Below are positions 8,865 to 16,929 of a DNA stretch of 64,000 nt, piece after piece (positions within the stretch are counted from its first letter, which is position 1; each line of letters opens with the position of its first letter). The translations under genes and the position numbers were made by a program. Source of the stretch: Microbispora hainanensis (GTDB lineage Bacteria > Actinomycetota > Actinomycetes > Streptosporangiales > Streptosporangiaceae). The stretch spans positions 1 through 64,000 of the forward strand of contig NZ_VIRM01000041.1 of NCBI RefSeq assembly GCF_006874475.1. The letters run 5' to 3'. Under the pieces are notes generated by a model. The model searched no databases and was not told the origin of the DNA. It saw only the letters and a program-made list of their open reading frames with translations.

Positions 8865-9581
8865 TCAGGCGAGGCAGCGCAGTGCGCTACGGAGCCGGGC
8901 GTCCAGGGGATGCCCGGCGGGCAGCCGGCCGACCGTCGCCTCGACGAACTCCTCGGGGAGAAGGTCGGCGGTCAGGTCGTCGTCCAACTGCACCTCCACG
9001 CGGCCGCAGGCGCGTTCGACCCTGACCGGCGCCCCCTGCTCCTCCAGCGCGAACATGCCCACCCGGACCCGCCAGTCAAGGCGTTCGGCGGCCTCGTGGG
9101 GCGACACCGGAGCCCCGACGTCGTCGGCGTGCGTGGCGTACTCCGAGTCGTAGTGGAAGGCCTGGAGGCCGGCCGGGTAGGGGCCGGCCGACGTGTGCAG
9201 TATGCCGTCGCGGCCGAGGGCGCGCATCCGCCGTCGCGTCTCCCCGTTCTTGGTCCGCCACTCGTCGAGCACCTGCTCCACCGGCAGGCCGCGCCGCTTG
9301 CGCACGCACCACTCGTTGAAGCCGTCGAAGCCGCCGCCGACGCCCTCGCGGTCGAGCAGCTCGTAGAACCCGTCGATGTCGTCGTCCAGGCACGCGTGGT
9401 TGTACAACTCCTCGCCGGCCAGGTGGGCCAGCACGTCGCGCACGGTCCAGCCGTCGCACCGCGAGGGGCGGTTCCAGCCGTCCTCGTCGAGGGACGAGAA
9501 GAAGCGGTCGAGCCGCGCCGCCTCGGTGTCGAAGATGTCGAAGGGGTCGAGCCCCGCCAGTTCGTCCCGCGCAGAGGTCAT
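8865..9581 (-). CDS. Maleylpyruvate isomerase family mycothiol-dependent enzyme
   Basis: A 238-residue DinB-like protein. The N-terminal MDMPI domain is recognised by SRCDGWTVRDVLAHLAGEE (about residues 40-58), which brings one of the metal-binding histidines, and by the later HADDVG segment. A smaller C-terminal domain of the same family follows. Members use mycothiol, the actinobacterial thiol, in isomerisation, detoxification or S-transfer; the actual substrate is unknown. It is transcribed alone and ends at a hairpin. Confidence 0.82.
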   Translation of the reverse strand: MTSARDELAGLDPFDIFDTEAARLDRFFSSLDEDGWNRPSRCDGWTVRDVLAHLAGEELYNHACLDDDIDGFYELLDREGVGGGFDGFNEWCVRKRRGLPVEQVLDEWRTKNGETRRRMRALGRDGILHTSAGPYPAGLQAFHYDSEYATHADDVGAPVSPHEAAERLDWRVRVGMFALEEQGAPVRVERACGRVEVQLDDDLTADLLPEEFVEATVGRLPAGHPLDARLRSALRCLA

Positions 9582-9816
9582 GCCTGTGCCGTACCCTGAC
9601 CCGCCGCACCCTCACTTCGCGCCGGTACGGCAGGCGTATCAGGCGGTGTCAGGACATTTCTCGCATAAGGCGGACATTTAAACCTGCAGTGGCCTCAACA
9701 ATGCGCAGGGGAAGGGAAAGACCGGGTCTTAGGTCGTTTGTCCGGTGATCTGCGCGGAAACCCCGAGATCGGTAAGCACGCTGGTCGTGCTCTGATTGTT
9801 CTAGGGGGAAAACGAA

Positions 9817-10782
9817 ATGGCAAAAAGCACGAGCGTCGCCGGGGTCCTCACGATCGGCGCCGTTCTCGCCGGTGGCGCCGTGATCGCGAGTGCTCCTCTC
9901 CTCGTGGCCCCGGCGGAGGCCGCCTCGATGTCCGCGCAGCACAGCCTCGTCCGGTTGGGCCATCCGCACTCCCGGGGCAAGGGCAACCGCCAGAAGAACA
10001 AGCACCGGCAGAATCAGCGGCTGCGGGAGCAGCAGCGGCAGCACCAGTTCCTGATGCGTGACCTCACGCTGGTCCTCGTCCCGTACCAGAAGGACACGAC
10101 GGGCGCGACCGCGCTGCCGTACAACTGGCAGAACGACAGCGTCTCCGACGTGCAGTACACCGGTCAGAACCAGTTCGACGCGCTGGAGAACGTGCCGAGG
10201 GCGGTCGAGATCAACGTCGACGGCGAGGAGGGGGACACCAAGACGACGGTCTCCCCGCAGACGGACGAGCACGACGTGGACATCGCCGTAGACGGGAAGG
10301 AGGAGACCAAGCACCACCCCGCGCTCCGGCCGATCAGCACGCCGACATTCACGGCGACGCCGACGCCCATGACGACTACGACGACAATGACGACGACGCC
10401 CGTCGAGGCGGACGCACAGCCGGTCGCGCAGCCCGCTGCGGCCCCGGCAGTCGTCGCCAAGCCGGTCGCCAAGCCCGATGCCGCGCCTGCCGTGAAGCCC
10501 GCTGTCACGCCCGCCGTGAAGCCGGTCGCGCAGCCCGCTGTCACGCCCACGAGGTGCGCGCCCGCCTGCTCGCCCGGTCTCCTCTCCTTGCCCCTGAGCC
10601 TGTCGCTCACGGCCACGGTCTCCCTGGCGCCGGACGCGAACGCGGGCACGACCGCGAAGCCGACCACCACGACCACCGCACCGGCCACCGCGACCACCGC
10701 ACCGGCCACCACGGCCACCGCGCCGGCCACCACGACCGCGAAGCCGGCCACCGGGGTCTGCGCGCCGCTGGCCGCGAGCTGA
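9817..10782 (+). CDS. Secreted Pro/Ala/Thr/Lys-rich protein of unknown function
   Basis: A 321-residue protein with a Sec signal peptide (MAKSTSVAGVLTIGAVLAGG..., cleavage probably near residue 36, PAEAA). The mature part starts with a very basic Gln/Arg segment (GKGNRQKNKHRQNQ), then an acidic stretch with VEINVDGEEGD and DIAVDGKEE, then a low-complexity tail of Thr, Pro, Ala, Lys repeats (AKPDAAPAVK, TTAPATATTAPATT) typical of cell-wall-spanning linkers. Three cysteines lie in the C-terminal third (RCAPAC, GVCAP). No LPxTG or transmembrane anchor. GGGGGA precedes the ATG, with a small hairpin at 9775-9791 in the leader. I do not recognise a domain. Confidence 0.65.
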   Translation: MAKSTSVAGVLTIGAVLAGGAVIASAPLLVAPAEAASMSAQHSLVRLGHPHSRGKGNRQKNKHRQNQRLREQQRQHQFLMRDLTLVLVPYQKDTTGATALPYNWQNDSVSDVQYTGQNQFDALENVPRAVEINVDGEEGDTKTTVSPQTDEHDVDIAVDGKEETKHHPALRPISTPTFTATPTPMTTTTTMTTTPVEADAQPVAQPAAAPAVVAKPVAKPDAAPAVKPAVTPAVKPVAQPAVTPTRCAPACSPGLLSLPLSLSLTATVSLAPDANAGTTAKPTTTTTAPATATTAPATTATAPATTTAKPATGVCAPLAAS

Positions 10783-10785
10783 GCG

Positions 10786-11568
10786 TCAGGCGTCCCTGCG
10801 GGCCAGCAGGACGGCGGCCAGTGCGTACGGCACCGCCACCCAGGCGACCATCACCGCGAGCGCGGCGAGCGGCGACAGGAGCTCGCCGCCGAGTGATTGG
10901 GGGTTGCCGGTGCCGGCCAGCTGGCCCGCCAGGGCGCCGGGGAGGACCGAGCCGATGCGCTCGTTCCAGGGCGCCGGGACGTTGTTGACGATGATCGGGA
11001 GCACATACCAGACCGCCACGAGCGCGGCAATGGCGGCGACGGCCGACCGGGTGATCACGGCCAGGCACAGGCCGAGCAGCGCGAACATCGCGACGGACAG
11101 GCTCAGCGCGAGGAAGAGCGGCATCTGCCGGCTCAGCGCCTCGGCCGACTGCCCCCGGATGACCCGGTCCCCGATGATGAGCCGCCCGGCGGCCCACGTC
11201 GCGAGCACGGCCGCGAGCCCCGTGCAGAAGGCGACGACCGCGACGACGCCCGCCTTGGCGGCGAGCACCCGCCCGCGCGACGGCAGCACGGTGAACGTGG
11301 TGCGGATCATGCCCGTGGCGTACTCGCCGGAGCAGGCGAGGACGCCCAGCACGGCCAGGGACAGAGAGGCGAGCCAGTTGGCGAGCTCGGGCAGCGACGA
11401 CACCTCCAGGCGATCCCGCTGACCGGGCGGCAGGCCCTCCCACAGGCGGACGGCGTACCACGCCAGCAGGGCCATGAGAGCGACGACGACGCCGATCACG
11501 CCGAGGACGACGCAGGTGGACCGGAGGGTGCGGAGCTTGAGCCATTCGGCGGCGAGGGCGTCGATCAT
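10786..11568 (-). CDS. ABC-2 type exporter permease
   Basis: A 260-residue membrane protein with about six hydrophobic helices, beginning MIDALAAEWLKLRTLRST, the usual start of permeases paired with a DrrA/YhaQ-like ATPase. The start overlaps the stop of the ATPase gene (11565-12449) by four bases. Such pairs export drugs, lipids or antimicrobial peptides; the cargo is unknown. It converges on the secreted-protein gene with only three bases between the stops. Confidence 0.82.
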   Translation of the reverse strand: MIDALAAEWLKLRTLRSTCVVLGVIGVVVALMALLAWYAVRLWEGLPPGQRDRLEVSSLPELANWLASLSLAVLGVLACSGEYATGMIRTTFTVLPSRGRVLAAKAGVVAVVAFCTGLAAVLATWAAGRLIIGDRVIRGQSAEALSRQMPLFLALSLSVAMFALLGLCLAVITRSAVAAIAALVAVWYVLPIIVNNVPAPWNERIGSVLPGALAGQLAGTGNPQSLGGELLSPLAALAVMVAWVAVPYALAAVLLARRDA

Positions 11569-12449
11569 CGGCCCGCACCCCCACCCGTGAGCCGCATGTA
11601 GGTCTCCTCCAGCGAGGCGCCGCGCGGGGTGACCTCGTGGAGGGGGATCGCGTGCCGGGCGGCGAGTTCGCCGATCTCCTTCGGATCGAGGCCGCGCACC
11701 GACAGGCCCCCGCCGTCCTCGGCGGCGACCGTCCCGCCCGCGGCCGACAGCGCGGCGGCGAGGTCGTCGGCCCGGCTGCTGCGGACGAGGACGTCCCGCA
11801 CGGCGGTCAGCTCCCGCATCGGGGTGTCCGCGATGAGCCGCCCACGGCCGATGATGACGAGATGGTCGGCGGTGAGCTCCATCTCGCTCATCAGGTGGCT
11901 CGACAGGAGCACCGTGCGGCCTTCGGCGGCGAGGCCGCGGAGCAGTTCGCGGATCCAGCGCACGCCGTCCGGATCGAGGCCGTTGACCGGCTCGTCGAGC
12001 AGCAGCACCGCGGGGTCGCCGAGGAGCGCGGCGGCGATCCCGAGGCGCTGGCGCATGCCGAGCGAGAAGCCGGCGACGCGCTTGCGGGCCACCCCGGCCA
12101 GGCCCACCTGTTCGATCATGGACACGACCCGGTCGCGGCCGATGCGGTTGGCGCGGGCCATCCAGCTCAGGTGGGCGAGGGGCGTACGCCCGCCCTGGAC
12201 GGCGCCCGCGTCCAGGAGCGCGCCCACCTCCCGCATCGGGTGGCGCATCCGGTCGTAGCGGCGGCCGCCGACCAGCGCCTCGCCGCTCGACGGGCGGTCC
12301 AGGCCGAGGACGACCCGCATGGTCGTGGACTTGCCCGCGCCGTTGGGCCCGAGGAACCCGGTCACGCGGCCTGGTTTCACGTGGAACGTCAGCCCGTCCA
12401 CGGCGACCGTGCGTCCGAAACGCTTGGTCAGCTCTCTGACTTCGATCAT
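11565..12449 (-). CDS. ABC exporter ATP-binding protein
   Basis: A 294-residue ATPase: Walker A GPNGAGKST (about residues 35-43), signature FSLGMRQRLG, Walker B VLLLDEPVNGLD and the usual C-terminal extension of DrrA-type exporters. It is the first gene of the two-gene exporter operon and is divergent from the two-component pair at 12581-14538, 131 bases away; in actinobacteria such kinases often control the neighbouring exporter. Confidence 0.86.
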   Translation of the reverse strand: MIEVRELTKRFGRTVAVDGLTFHVKPGRVTGFLGPNGAGKSTTMRVVLGLDRPSSGEALVGGRRYDRMRHPMREVGALLDAGAVQGGRTPLAHLSWMARANRIGRDRVVSMIEQVGLAGVARKRVAGFSLGMRQRLGIAAALLGDPAVLLLDEPVNGLDPDGVRWIRELLRGLAAEGRTVLLSSHLMSEMELTADHLVIIGRGRLIADTPMRELTAVRDVLVRSSRADDLAAALSAAGGTVAAEDGGGLSVRGLDPKEIGELAARHAIPLHEVTPRGASLEETYMRLTGGGAGR

Positions 12450-12580
12450 GTCCCGACGGTCTCGCGGACGGCCCGCTCTCCGCGTCGGAGCGAGGTGCGA
12501 TCCGCCGGCCGCGCCTCAGACCGTGGGATGACAGACCGGGGCAGGAGGCGCGCGTGCGCGCGTATGGCTAGCGTGGGCGC

Positions 12581-13861
12581 GTGGACGATCCGGACGTGCG
12601 GCCGTTGTTCCCCCGGCCGCTGCGCCCCCGCGAGCTGGTCGCGCTCGACGTGCTGGCCGCACTGGGGTACGCGTTCGTGCTGGTCGTGCAGTCCCCGGAC
12701 GTGCGTCACCCGGCGGCCCTGGCCCTGGTCGCCGCGATGACGCTGCCGCTCGCGGTCAGGCGGCGGTGGCCGCTGCCGGTCTTCTGTCTCGTCGCGGTCG
12801 CGTCCGTGGCGGCCATGACGCTCGGCGTCGTGCGCGAACCGCTGGCCGCCGCGGCGTACGCGCTCTATCCGGTCGCGCTCGGCATGCGGCGGCGCCGGTG
12901 GGAGCCGACGGCGGCGATCGGCGTGCTGACCGTCGGAGCGCTGCTGCTGGCGGCGTTCGGCGGCGTGGCGGCCGAGCCGGAGGTCAGGCGGATCGTGGAG
13001 ACGGTCGTGCTCGGCTCGCTCGCGCTGGGCGGCGCGTGGACGATCGGCCGGGCCGTGCGGGAGCGCCGGGCGTACGCCGCGCGCCGGGCCGACGAGGCCG
13101 CCGAGCGCGCCGTCACCGAGGAGCGGCTGCGCATCGCCAGGGAGATGCACGACGTGGTCTCCCACACGCTCAGCCTCATCGGGGTCAAGGCCGGGGTCGC
13201 GGTGCACGTGGCGGACCGGCGGCCGGAGGAGGCGCTGGAGGCGCTGCGCGTCATCGAGGCCACGAGCAGGCAGGCGCTGACGGAGATGCGGCACATGCTC
13301 GGCGTGCTGCGGACCACACCCAGCACCACGCCCAGCACCACGCCGAGCACAACCCCCGGCACCACGCCCAGCACAACCCCCGGCACGACTCCCGACGCGC
13401 TGTCTCCCGCGCCGGGCCTCGCGGGCTTGCCGGACATCGCCGAGCGTGCCGCAGCGGCGGGTGTACGCGTCGATCTGGACGTGCGGGTGACGGACCGGCT
13501 GTCCCCGGCCCTGGAGCTGGCGGTGCACCGGATCGTCCAGGAGGCCGTCACCAACGTGGTCAGGCACGCGGCCCCGGCGGCGTGCCGGGTGCTGGTGCAC
13601 GACGAGGGAGACCAGGTGCGGATCGAGGTGACCGACGACGGCCCGGGCCGGAGGGTCCTGCCCGCGGGCGTGCCCGGGCATGGAGGCAGGCATGGGATGG
13701 GACACGGGTCGGGACACGGGTTGGGACACGGGATGGGGCACGGCCTGATCGGCATGCGCGAGCGCGTCGCGGCGTACGGCGGGGACTTCACGGCCGGTCC
13801 GATGCCGGGCGGCGGGTTCCGCGTGCTCGCCCGGCTGCCGCGGGAGGGGGAGGGGACGTGA
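12581..13861 (+). CDS. Sensor histidine kinase (NarL/DesK type) with two in-gene tandem repeats
   Basis: A 426-residue membrane kinase. Four to five N-terminal helices (residues about 20-155) are followed by the dimerisation box with the phospho-accepting His in LRIAREMHDVVSHTLSL, then HATPase motifs IVQEAVTNVVRHA and VTDDGPG. Two low-complexity inserts are unusual: a Thr/Pro/Ser run (TTPSTTPSTTPG type) between the dimerisation and ATPase domains, coded by about 13314-13395, and a His/Gly/Met run (GHGMGHG type) in the ATP-lid region, about 13680-13745. Both stay in frame. GTG 12581 has TAGCGT six bases upstream and no ribosome site, suggesting a leaderless mRNA. Confidence 0.87.
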   Translation: MDDPDVRPLFPRPLRPRELVALDVLAALGYAFVLVVQSPDVRHPAALALVAAMTLPLAVRRRWPLPVFCLVAVASVAAMTLGVVREPLAAAAYALYPVALGMRRRRWEPTAAIGVLTVGALLLAAFGGVAAEPEVRRIVETVVLGSLALGGAWTIGRAVRERRAYAARRADEAAERAVTEERLRIAREMHDVVSHTLSLIGVKAGVAVHVADRRPEEALEALRVIEATSRQALTEMRHMLGVLRTTPSTTPSTTPSTTPGTTPSTTPGTTPDALSPAPGLAGLPDIAERAAAAGVRVDLDVRVTDRLSPALELAVHRIVQEAVTNVVRHAAPAACRVLVHDEGDQVRIEVTDDGPGRRVLPAGVPGHGGRHGMGHGSGHGLGHGMGHGLIGMRERVAAYGGDFTAGPMPGGGFRVLARLPREGEGT

Positions 13862-14538
13862 CCGAGCCCGAGCCGATCCGGGTGCTGCTCGCCGACGACC
13901 AGGAACTGCTGCGCGGCAGCCTGCGCCTGCTGGTCGACAGCACGCCGGGGCTGGTCGCGGTCGGCGAGGCGGGCACCGGGGCACGGGCCGTCGAGCTGGT
14001 CCGCATCGAGCGTCCCGACGTCGTGCTGATGGACGTGCGGATGCCCGGCATGGACGGCATCGAGGCGACCCGGCGCATCTGTGCCGAGCCTTCCGGCGCC
14101 AGGGTGCTGATCCTCACCACGTTCGACCTCGACGAGTACGTCTACGCGGGGCTGCGGGCGGGGGCGAGCGGGTTCCTGCTGAAGAACACGCCGCCGGCCG
14201 ACCTGCTGGCGGCGATCCGGGTCATCGCCGCGGGCGAGGGGCTGCTCGCGCCGAGCGTCACGCGGCGGCTCATTGCCGAATTCGCCCGGACGGTCGCGGA
14301 CCGGCCTCGATCAAGCCCTTCGCTCGACGGCCTCACCGTGCGGGAGCGTGAGGTGCTCACGCTGGTGGCGCGCGGGCTGTCCAACCTGGAGATCGCCGCG
14401 AACCTGCATGTGAGCACGGCCACGGTGAAGACCCACATCGGTCACCTGCTCGCGAAGCTCGGCGCGCGCGACCGGGCCCAGCTGGTCATCGCCGCTTACG
14501 AAGGGGGGCTCGTCTCCACGTCGCGGACGCGCCCGTGA
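13858..14538 (+). CDS. NarL/LuxR-family response regulator
   Basis: A 226-residue regulator. The receiver domain has the acidic pair in VLLADDQELL, the phospho-acceptor in VVLMDVRMPGMDG and the conserved Lys in FLLKN. The C-terminal LuxR helix-turn-helix reads LTVREREVLTLVARGLSN...STATVKTHIGHLLAKLGARD. GTG 13858 overlaps the kinase stop (GTGA), so the two are coupled. It probably controls the divergent exporter genes. Confidence 0.9.
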   Translation: MTEPEPIRVLLADDQELLRGSLRLLVDSTPGLVAVGEAGTGARAVELVRIERPDVVLMDVRMPGMDGIEATRRICAEPSGARVLILTTFDLDEYVYAGLRAGASGFLLKNTPPADLLAAIRVIAAGEGLLAPSVTRRLIAEFARTVADRPRSSPSLDGLTVREREVLTLVARGLSNLEIAANLHVSTATVKTHIGHLLAKLGARDRAQLVIAAYEGGLVSTSRTRP

Positions 14539-14542
14539 CAGG

Positions 14543-15979
14543 GTGGAGCACGTGGAGAGCTTCGATGTGATCGTGATAGGCGCCGGTCCGGCGGGCGAGG
14601 TCGCGGCGGGACGAATCGCGGCGGCCGGCCTGAGCACCGCCATCGTGGAGAGCGAGCTGGCGGGAGGGGAGTGCTCCTACTGGGCCTGCATGCCGAGCAA
14701 GGCACTCCTGCGGCCGGTGGACCTCGCGGGCGAGGTGGGCCGGGTCACGGGGCTGCGGCTGGCCGGTCCTGACGAGGGCGGTCCGATCGACGCCGCCGCG
14801 GTGCTGGCCCGGCGTGACGCCGTCGTCTCGCACTACGACGACACGGGCCAGGCCGGGTGGCTCGAATCGGCGGGAGTGACTCTCGTACGCGGCACGGGAC
14901 GGCTCGCCGGTCCCCGACGGGTCGAGGTAACAACGGCCGACGGCGGCACCCGCACGCTCGTCGCGGACCACGCCGTCATGCTGGCCACCGGGAGCCGTTC
15001 GGTGATCCCGCCTGTCGCCGGCCTGGCCGCCGCCCAGCCGTGGACGAACCGCGAGGCGACCGGCGTGCGCGCGATACCCGAGCGGCTCGTGGTGATCGGC
15101 GGCGGCGTGGTCGCGTGCGAGATGGCCCAGGCCATGCGCGGGCTCGGCACCCGCGAGGTCACGATGCTCGTCCGGGGCGGCGACCTGCTCACGAGGATGG
15201 AGCCCTTCGCCGGGGAGATGGTCGCGCGATCGCTGGCGGACCAGGGGGTCGACATCCGCAGGCACGAGAGCGCGGAGAAGGTCGAGCGGCCGGAGCCGGG
15301 CGGCGAGGTCACGGTGCGGCTCGCGAGCGGGGGGACGATCACGGCCGACGAGATCCTGGTGGCCGCGGGTCGCCGGTCCGCCACCGACGACCTCGGCCTG
15401 GCCACGGTCGGGCTGCCGGAGTCCCGCCCGGTCGAGGTGGACGACAGCATGCGGGCCACCGGCGTGGCGGACGGCTGGCTCTACGCGGTCGGGGACGTCA
15501 ACGGCCGCGCGCTCCTCACGCACATGGGCAAATACCAGGCGCGGGCGGCCGCCGACGTGATCGTCGCCCGGGCCCGGGGCGAGGCGGACGACCGGCCCGG
15601 CATGCGCGACCGCGCGGACCACGCCGGGGCGCCGCAGGTGATCTTCACCGATCCGCAGGTGTGCGCGGTGGGCCGCACGGAGGCGCAGGCCCGCGCCGAG
15701 GGCTTCGACGTGCGGGTCGTGGAGTATGACATGGAGCAGGTGGCCGGTGGCTACCTGCTCGGAGACGGCTACCGGGGCAAGGCCAAGGCGGTGGTCGACG
15801 AGCGCCGCCGGGTGCTGCTCGGCGTGACCTTCGTGGCTCCGGGAGCGGCCGAACTGCTGCACGCCGCGACGATCGCGGTCACGGCCGAGGTGCCCCTCGA
15901 CGACCTGTGGCACGCCGTCCCTGCGTACCCGACGGTCAGCGAGGTGTGGCTGCGCCTCCTGGAGGCGTACGGGCTCTAG
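14543..15979 (+). CDS. FAD-dependent pyridine nucleotide-disulfide oxidoreductase
   Basis: A 478-residue flavoprotein of the dihydrolipoamide dehydrogenase/mercuric reductase group. FAD-binding GAGPAGE is near residue 12; the redox-active pair sits in GGECSYWACMPSKALL (Cys-x4-Cys); a second Rossmann motif GGGVVACE binds NAD(P)H; the C-terminal dimerisation domain contains HAVPAYPTVSEVW, where mature family members carry the active-site His. It lacks the lipoamide-dehydrogenase signature around the cysteines and the N-terminal metal domain of MerA, so the electron acceptor is unknown. It starts four bases after the response-regulator stop; a second GTG nine bases on is also possible. Confidence 0.85.
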   Translation: MEHVESFDVIVIGAGPAGEVAAGRIAAAGLSTAIVESELAGGECSYWACMPSKALLRPVDLAGEVGRVTGLRLAGPDEGGPIDAAAVLARRDAVVSHYDDTGQAGWLESAGVTLVRGTGRLAGPRRVEVTTADGGTRTLVADHAVMLATGSRSVIPPVAGLAAAQPWTNREATGVRAIPERLVVIGGGVVACEMAQAMRGLGTREVTMLVRGGDLLTRMEPFAGEMVARSLADQGVDIRRHESAEKVERPEPGGEVTVRLASGGTITADEILVAAGRRSATDDLGLATVGLPESRPVEVDDSMRATGVADGWLYAVGDVNGRALLTHMGKYQARAAADVIVARARGEADDRPGMRDRADHAGAPQVIFTDPQVCAVGRTEAQARAEGFDVRVVEYDMEQVAGGYLLGDGYRGKAKAVVDERRRVLLGVTFVAPGAAELLHAATIAVTAEVPLDDLWHAVPAYPTVSEVWLRLLEAYGL

Positions 15980-15999
15980 CGTCGTGGTCCGTCGAGCGG

Positions 16000-16235
16000 T
16001 CACCCGTCGAAGCTGACCAGTCCTGTCTGGTAGGCCATGACGACCAGTCGCGCGCGGTCACGCGCACCCGGCTTCGTCATCGCGGGCTGACATGGGTGCG
16101 GGCGGTGGCCGGGCTGAGGGACAGCTCGGCGCCGCGAATGAGCGTGCCCTGCACCTGCATGACGGTGACGAAGAGCGCGAGCACCACGTCGTGTGCCATC
16201 ACACGCAGGGGAAACGACGCGGCACGGTGTTCCAT
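16000..16235 (-). pseudogene. Collapsed two-component remnant: kinase head joined to frameshifted response-regulator tail
   Basis: On the minus strand an ATG at 16235 opens a 52-codon frame. It reads like the N-terminus and first helix of a sensor kinase (MAHDVVLALFVTVMQVQGT) and then, without a gap, like a LuxR helix-turn-helix (ELSLSPATARTHVS). The match then continues one frame over as MTKPGARDRARLVVMAYQ to a stop at 16000, which is the usual C-terminal end of NarL-type regulators. A single missing base near 16080 explains the frame change. About 1.7 kb of kinase and receiver sequence is missing compared with an intact pair such as 12581-14538. Interpretation is inference. Confidence 0.6.
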
Positions 16236-16290
16236 GCCGTGACCGTACTGTTCGCGTGCCCGGACACGGCTCCGCCCCGGACGCGCGACC

Positions 16291-16343
16291 CGCTACGCCG
16301 ACGGCGTAGCGAGACATGAATCCTCTACGTCCGATTGCGTAGA
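16291..16343. promoter_or_regulatory. Two adjacent inverted repeats, candidate operators
   Basis: CGCTACGCC-GAC-GGCGTAGCG (16291-16311) and TCTACG-N8-CGTAGA (16324-16343) share the core CTACG-N7/8-CGTAG. They lie in the divergent gap between the collapsed two-component remnant and the decayed rightward genes, where a response-regulator site is expected. Confidence 0.45.
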
Positions 16344-16437
16344 CGCCGCCGTCCGCTGTCAGAGGCCAGGGCGGCTTCACCGGCGCGACGATTGCCGCCA
16401 TGAACGGTCACCCTCCCCCGACCTGGAGGAGCGCGCC

Positions 16438-16599
16438 ATGCGTAGATTCGTCTTCGGTCTGCACGCAGTCGGCGGTCTCTCCATCATGGCGGGGGCCATG
16501 ACGATCGCCCGGTAGGCCCGGTAGGCCCGGTAGGCCCGGTAGGCCCGGCAGGCACGGCAAATGGCCAGGCCGGGCGCCCCCGTGCGACCGGCTTCATGA
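16438..16599 (+). pseudogene. Small membrane-protein ORF interrupted by four in-frame TAG codons
   Basis: ATG 16438, with GAGGAG upstream, codes for a hydrophobic N-terminus (MRRFVFGLHAVGGLSIMAGA). After 25 codons the frame meets TAG at 16513, 16522, 16531 and 16540, all inside a 9-bp tandem repeat. The same frame then continues (QARQMARPGAPVRPAS) to a TGA at 16597 that overlaps the next ATG in the ATGA manner. If the TAGs were CAG the product would have Gln-Ala-Arg repeats. I read it as a decayed gene; the family is unknown. Confidence 0.45.
16507..16560 (+). repeat. 9-bp tandem repeat (GCCCGGTAG), six units
   Basis: Four units of GCCCGGTAG are followed by GCCCGGCAG and GCACGGCAA. The period equals three codons, so the embedded TAG recurs in the same frame of the ORF it interrupts. 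Confidence 0.85.
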
Positions 16600-16918
16600 G
16601 CACCACACTGCTGATCGTCCTGGACCACCGCACCACGACTGCTCGCCGCGAGGCGGGGGCGGCCATGTCGTGTTGATCCTGTCCAGGGACGGGACGCCGG
16701 CGACGGGCAGCCCGCTGTGGGTGGACACATTCGACGTCCGCCCGAGTGAGACACGGGAAGTCGCGTTCCGCGGCGGGAACCGCGGGATCTGGATGAATCA
16801 CTGCCACAACCTCCCCCATGCGCATCAGGGCATGATGCTGCGCCTCCGCGACGACGGGGTCACGACGCCGTCCGGCGGCTCGCACGGCGCCGGCCCGGGC
16901 CATGGCCCAACGACGTGA
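16596..16918 (+). pseudogene. Multicopper oxidase, internally deleted (head and C-terminal tail only)
   Basis: ATG 16596 opens MSTTLLIVLDHRTTTA, a plausible N-terminal helix start. From about 16655 another frame reads GHVVLILSRDG, then WVDTFDVRPSETREVAFR and WMNHCHNLPHAHQGMM, the type-1 copper motif (HCH...H....M) that ends multicopper oxidases, to the TGA at 16916-16918. The head and tail are out of frame and the three central cupredoxin regions are absent. With only about 85 C-terminal residues it cannot bind the trinuclear copper cluster. Its last bases run into the ribosome site of the MMPL gene. Confidence 0.7.
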
Positions 16919-16929
16919 GGAGAAACCTG

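Noticed and set aside
9660-9816. ydaO-type c-di-AMP riboswitch before the secreted protein
   Set aside because: The conserved sequence blocks of the riboswitch are not present; only a small hairpin is seen.
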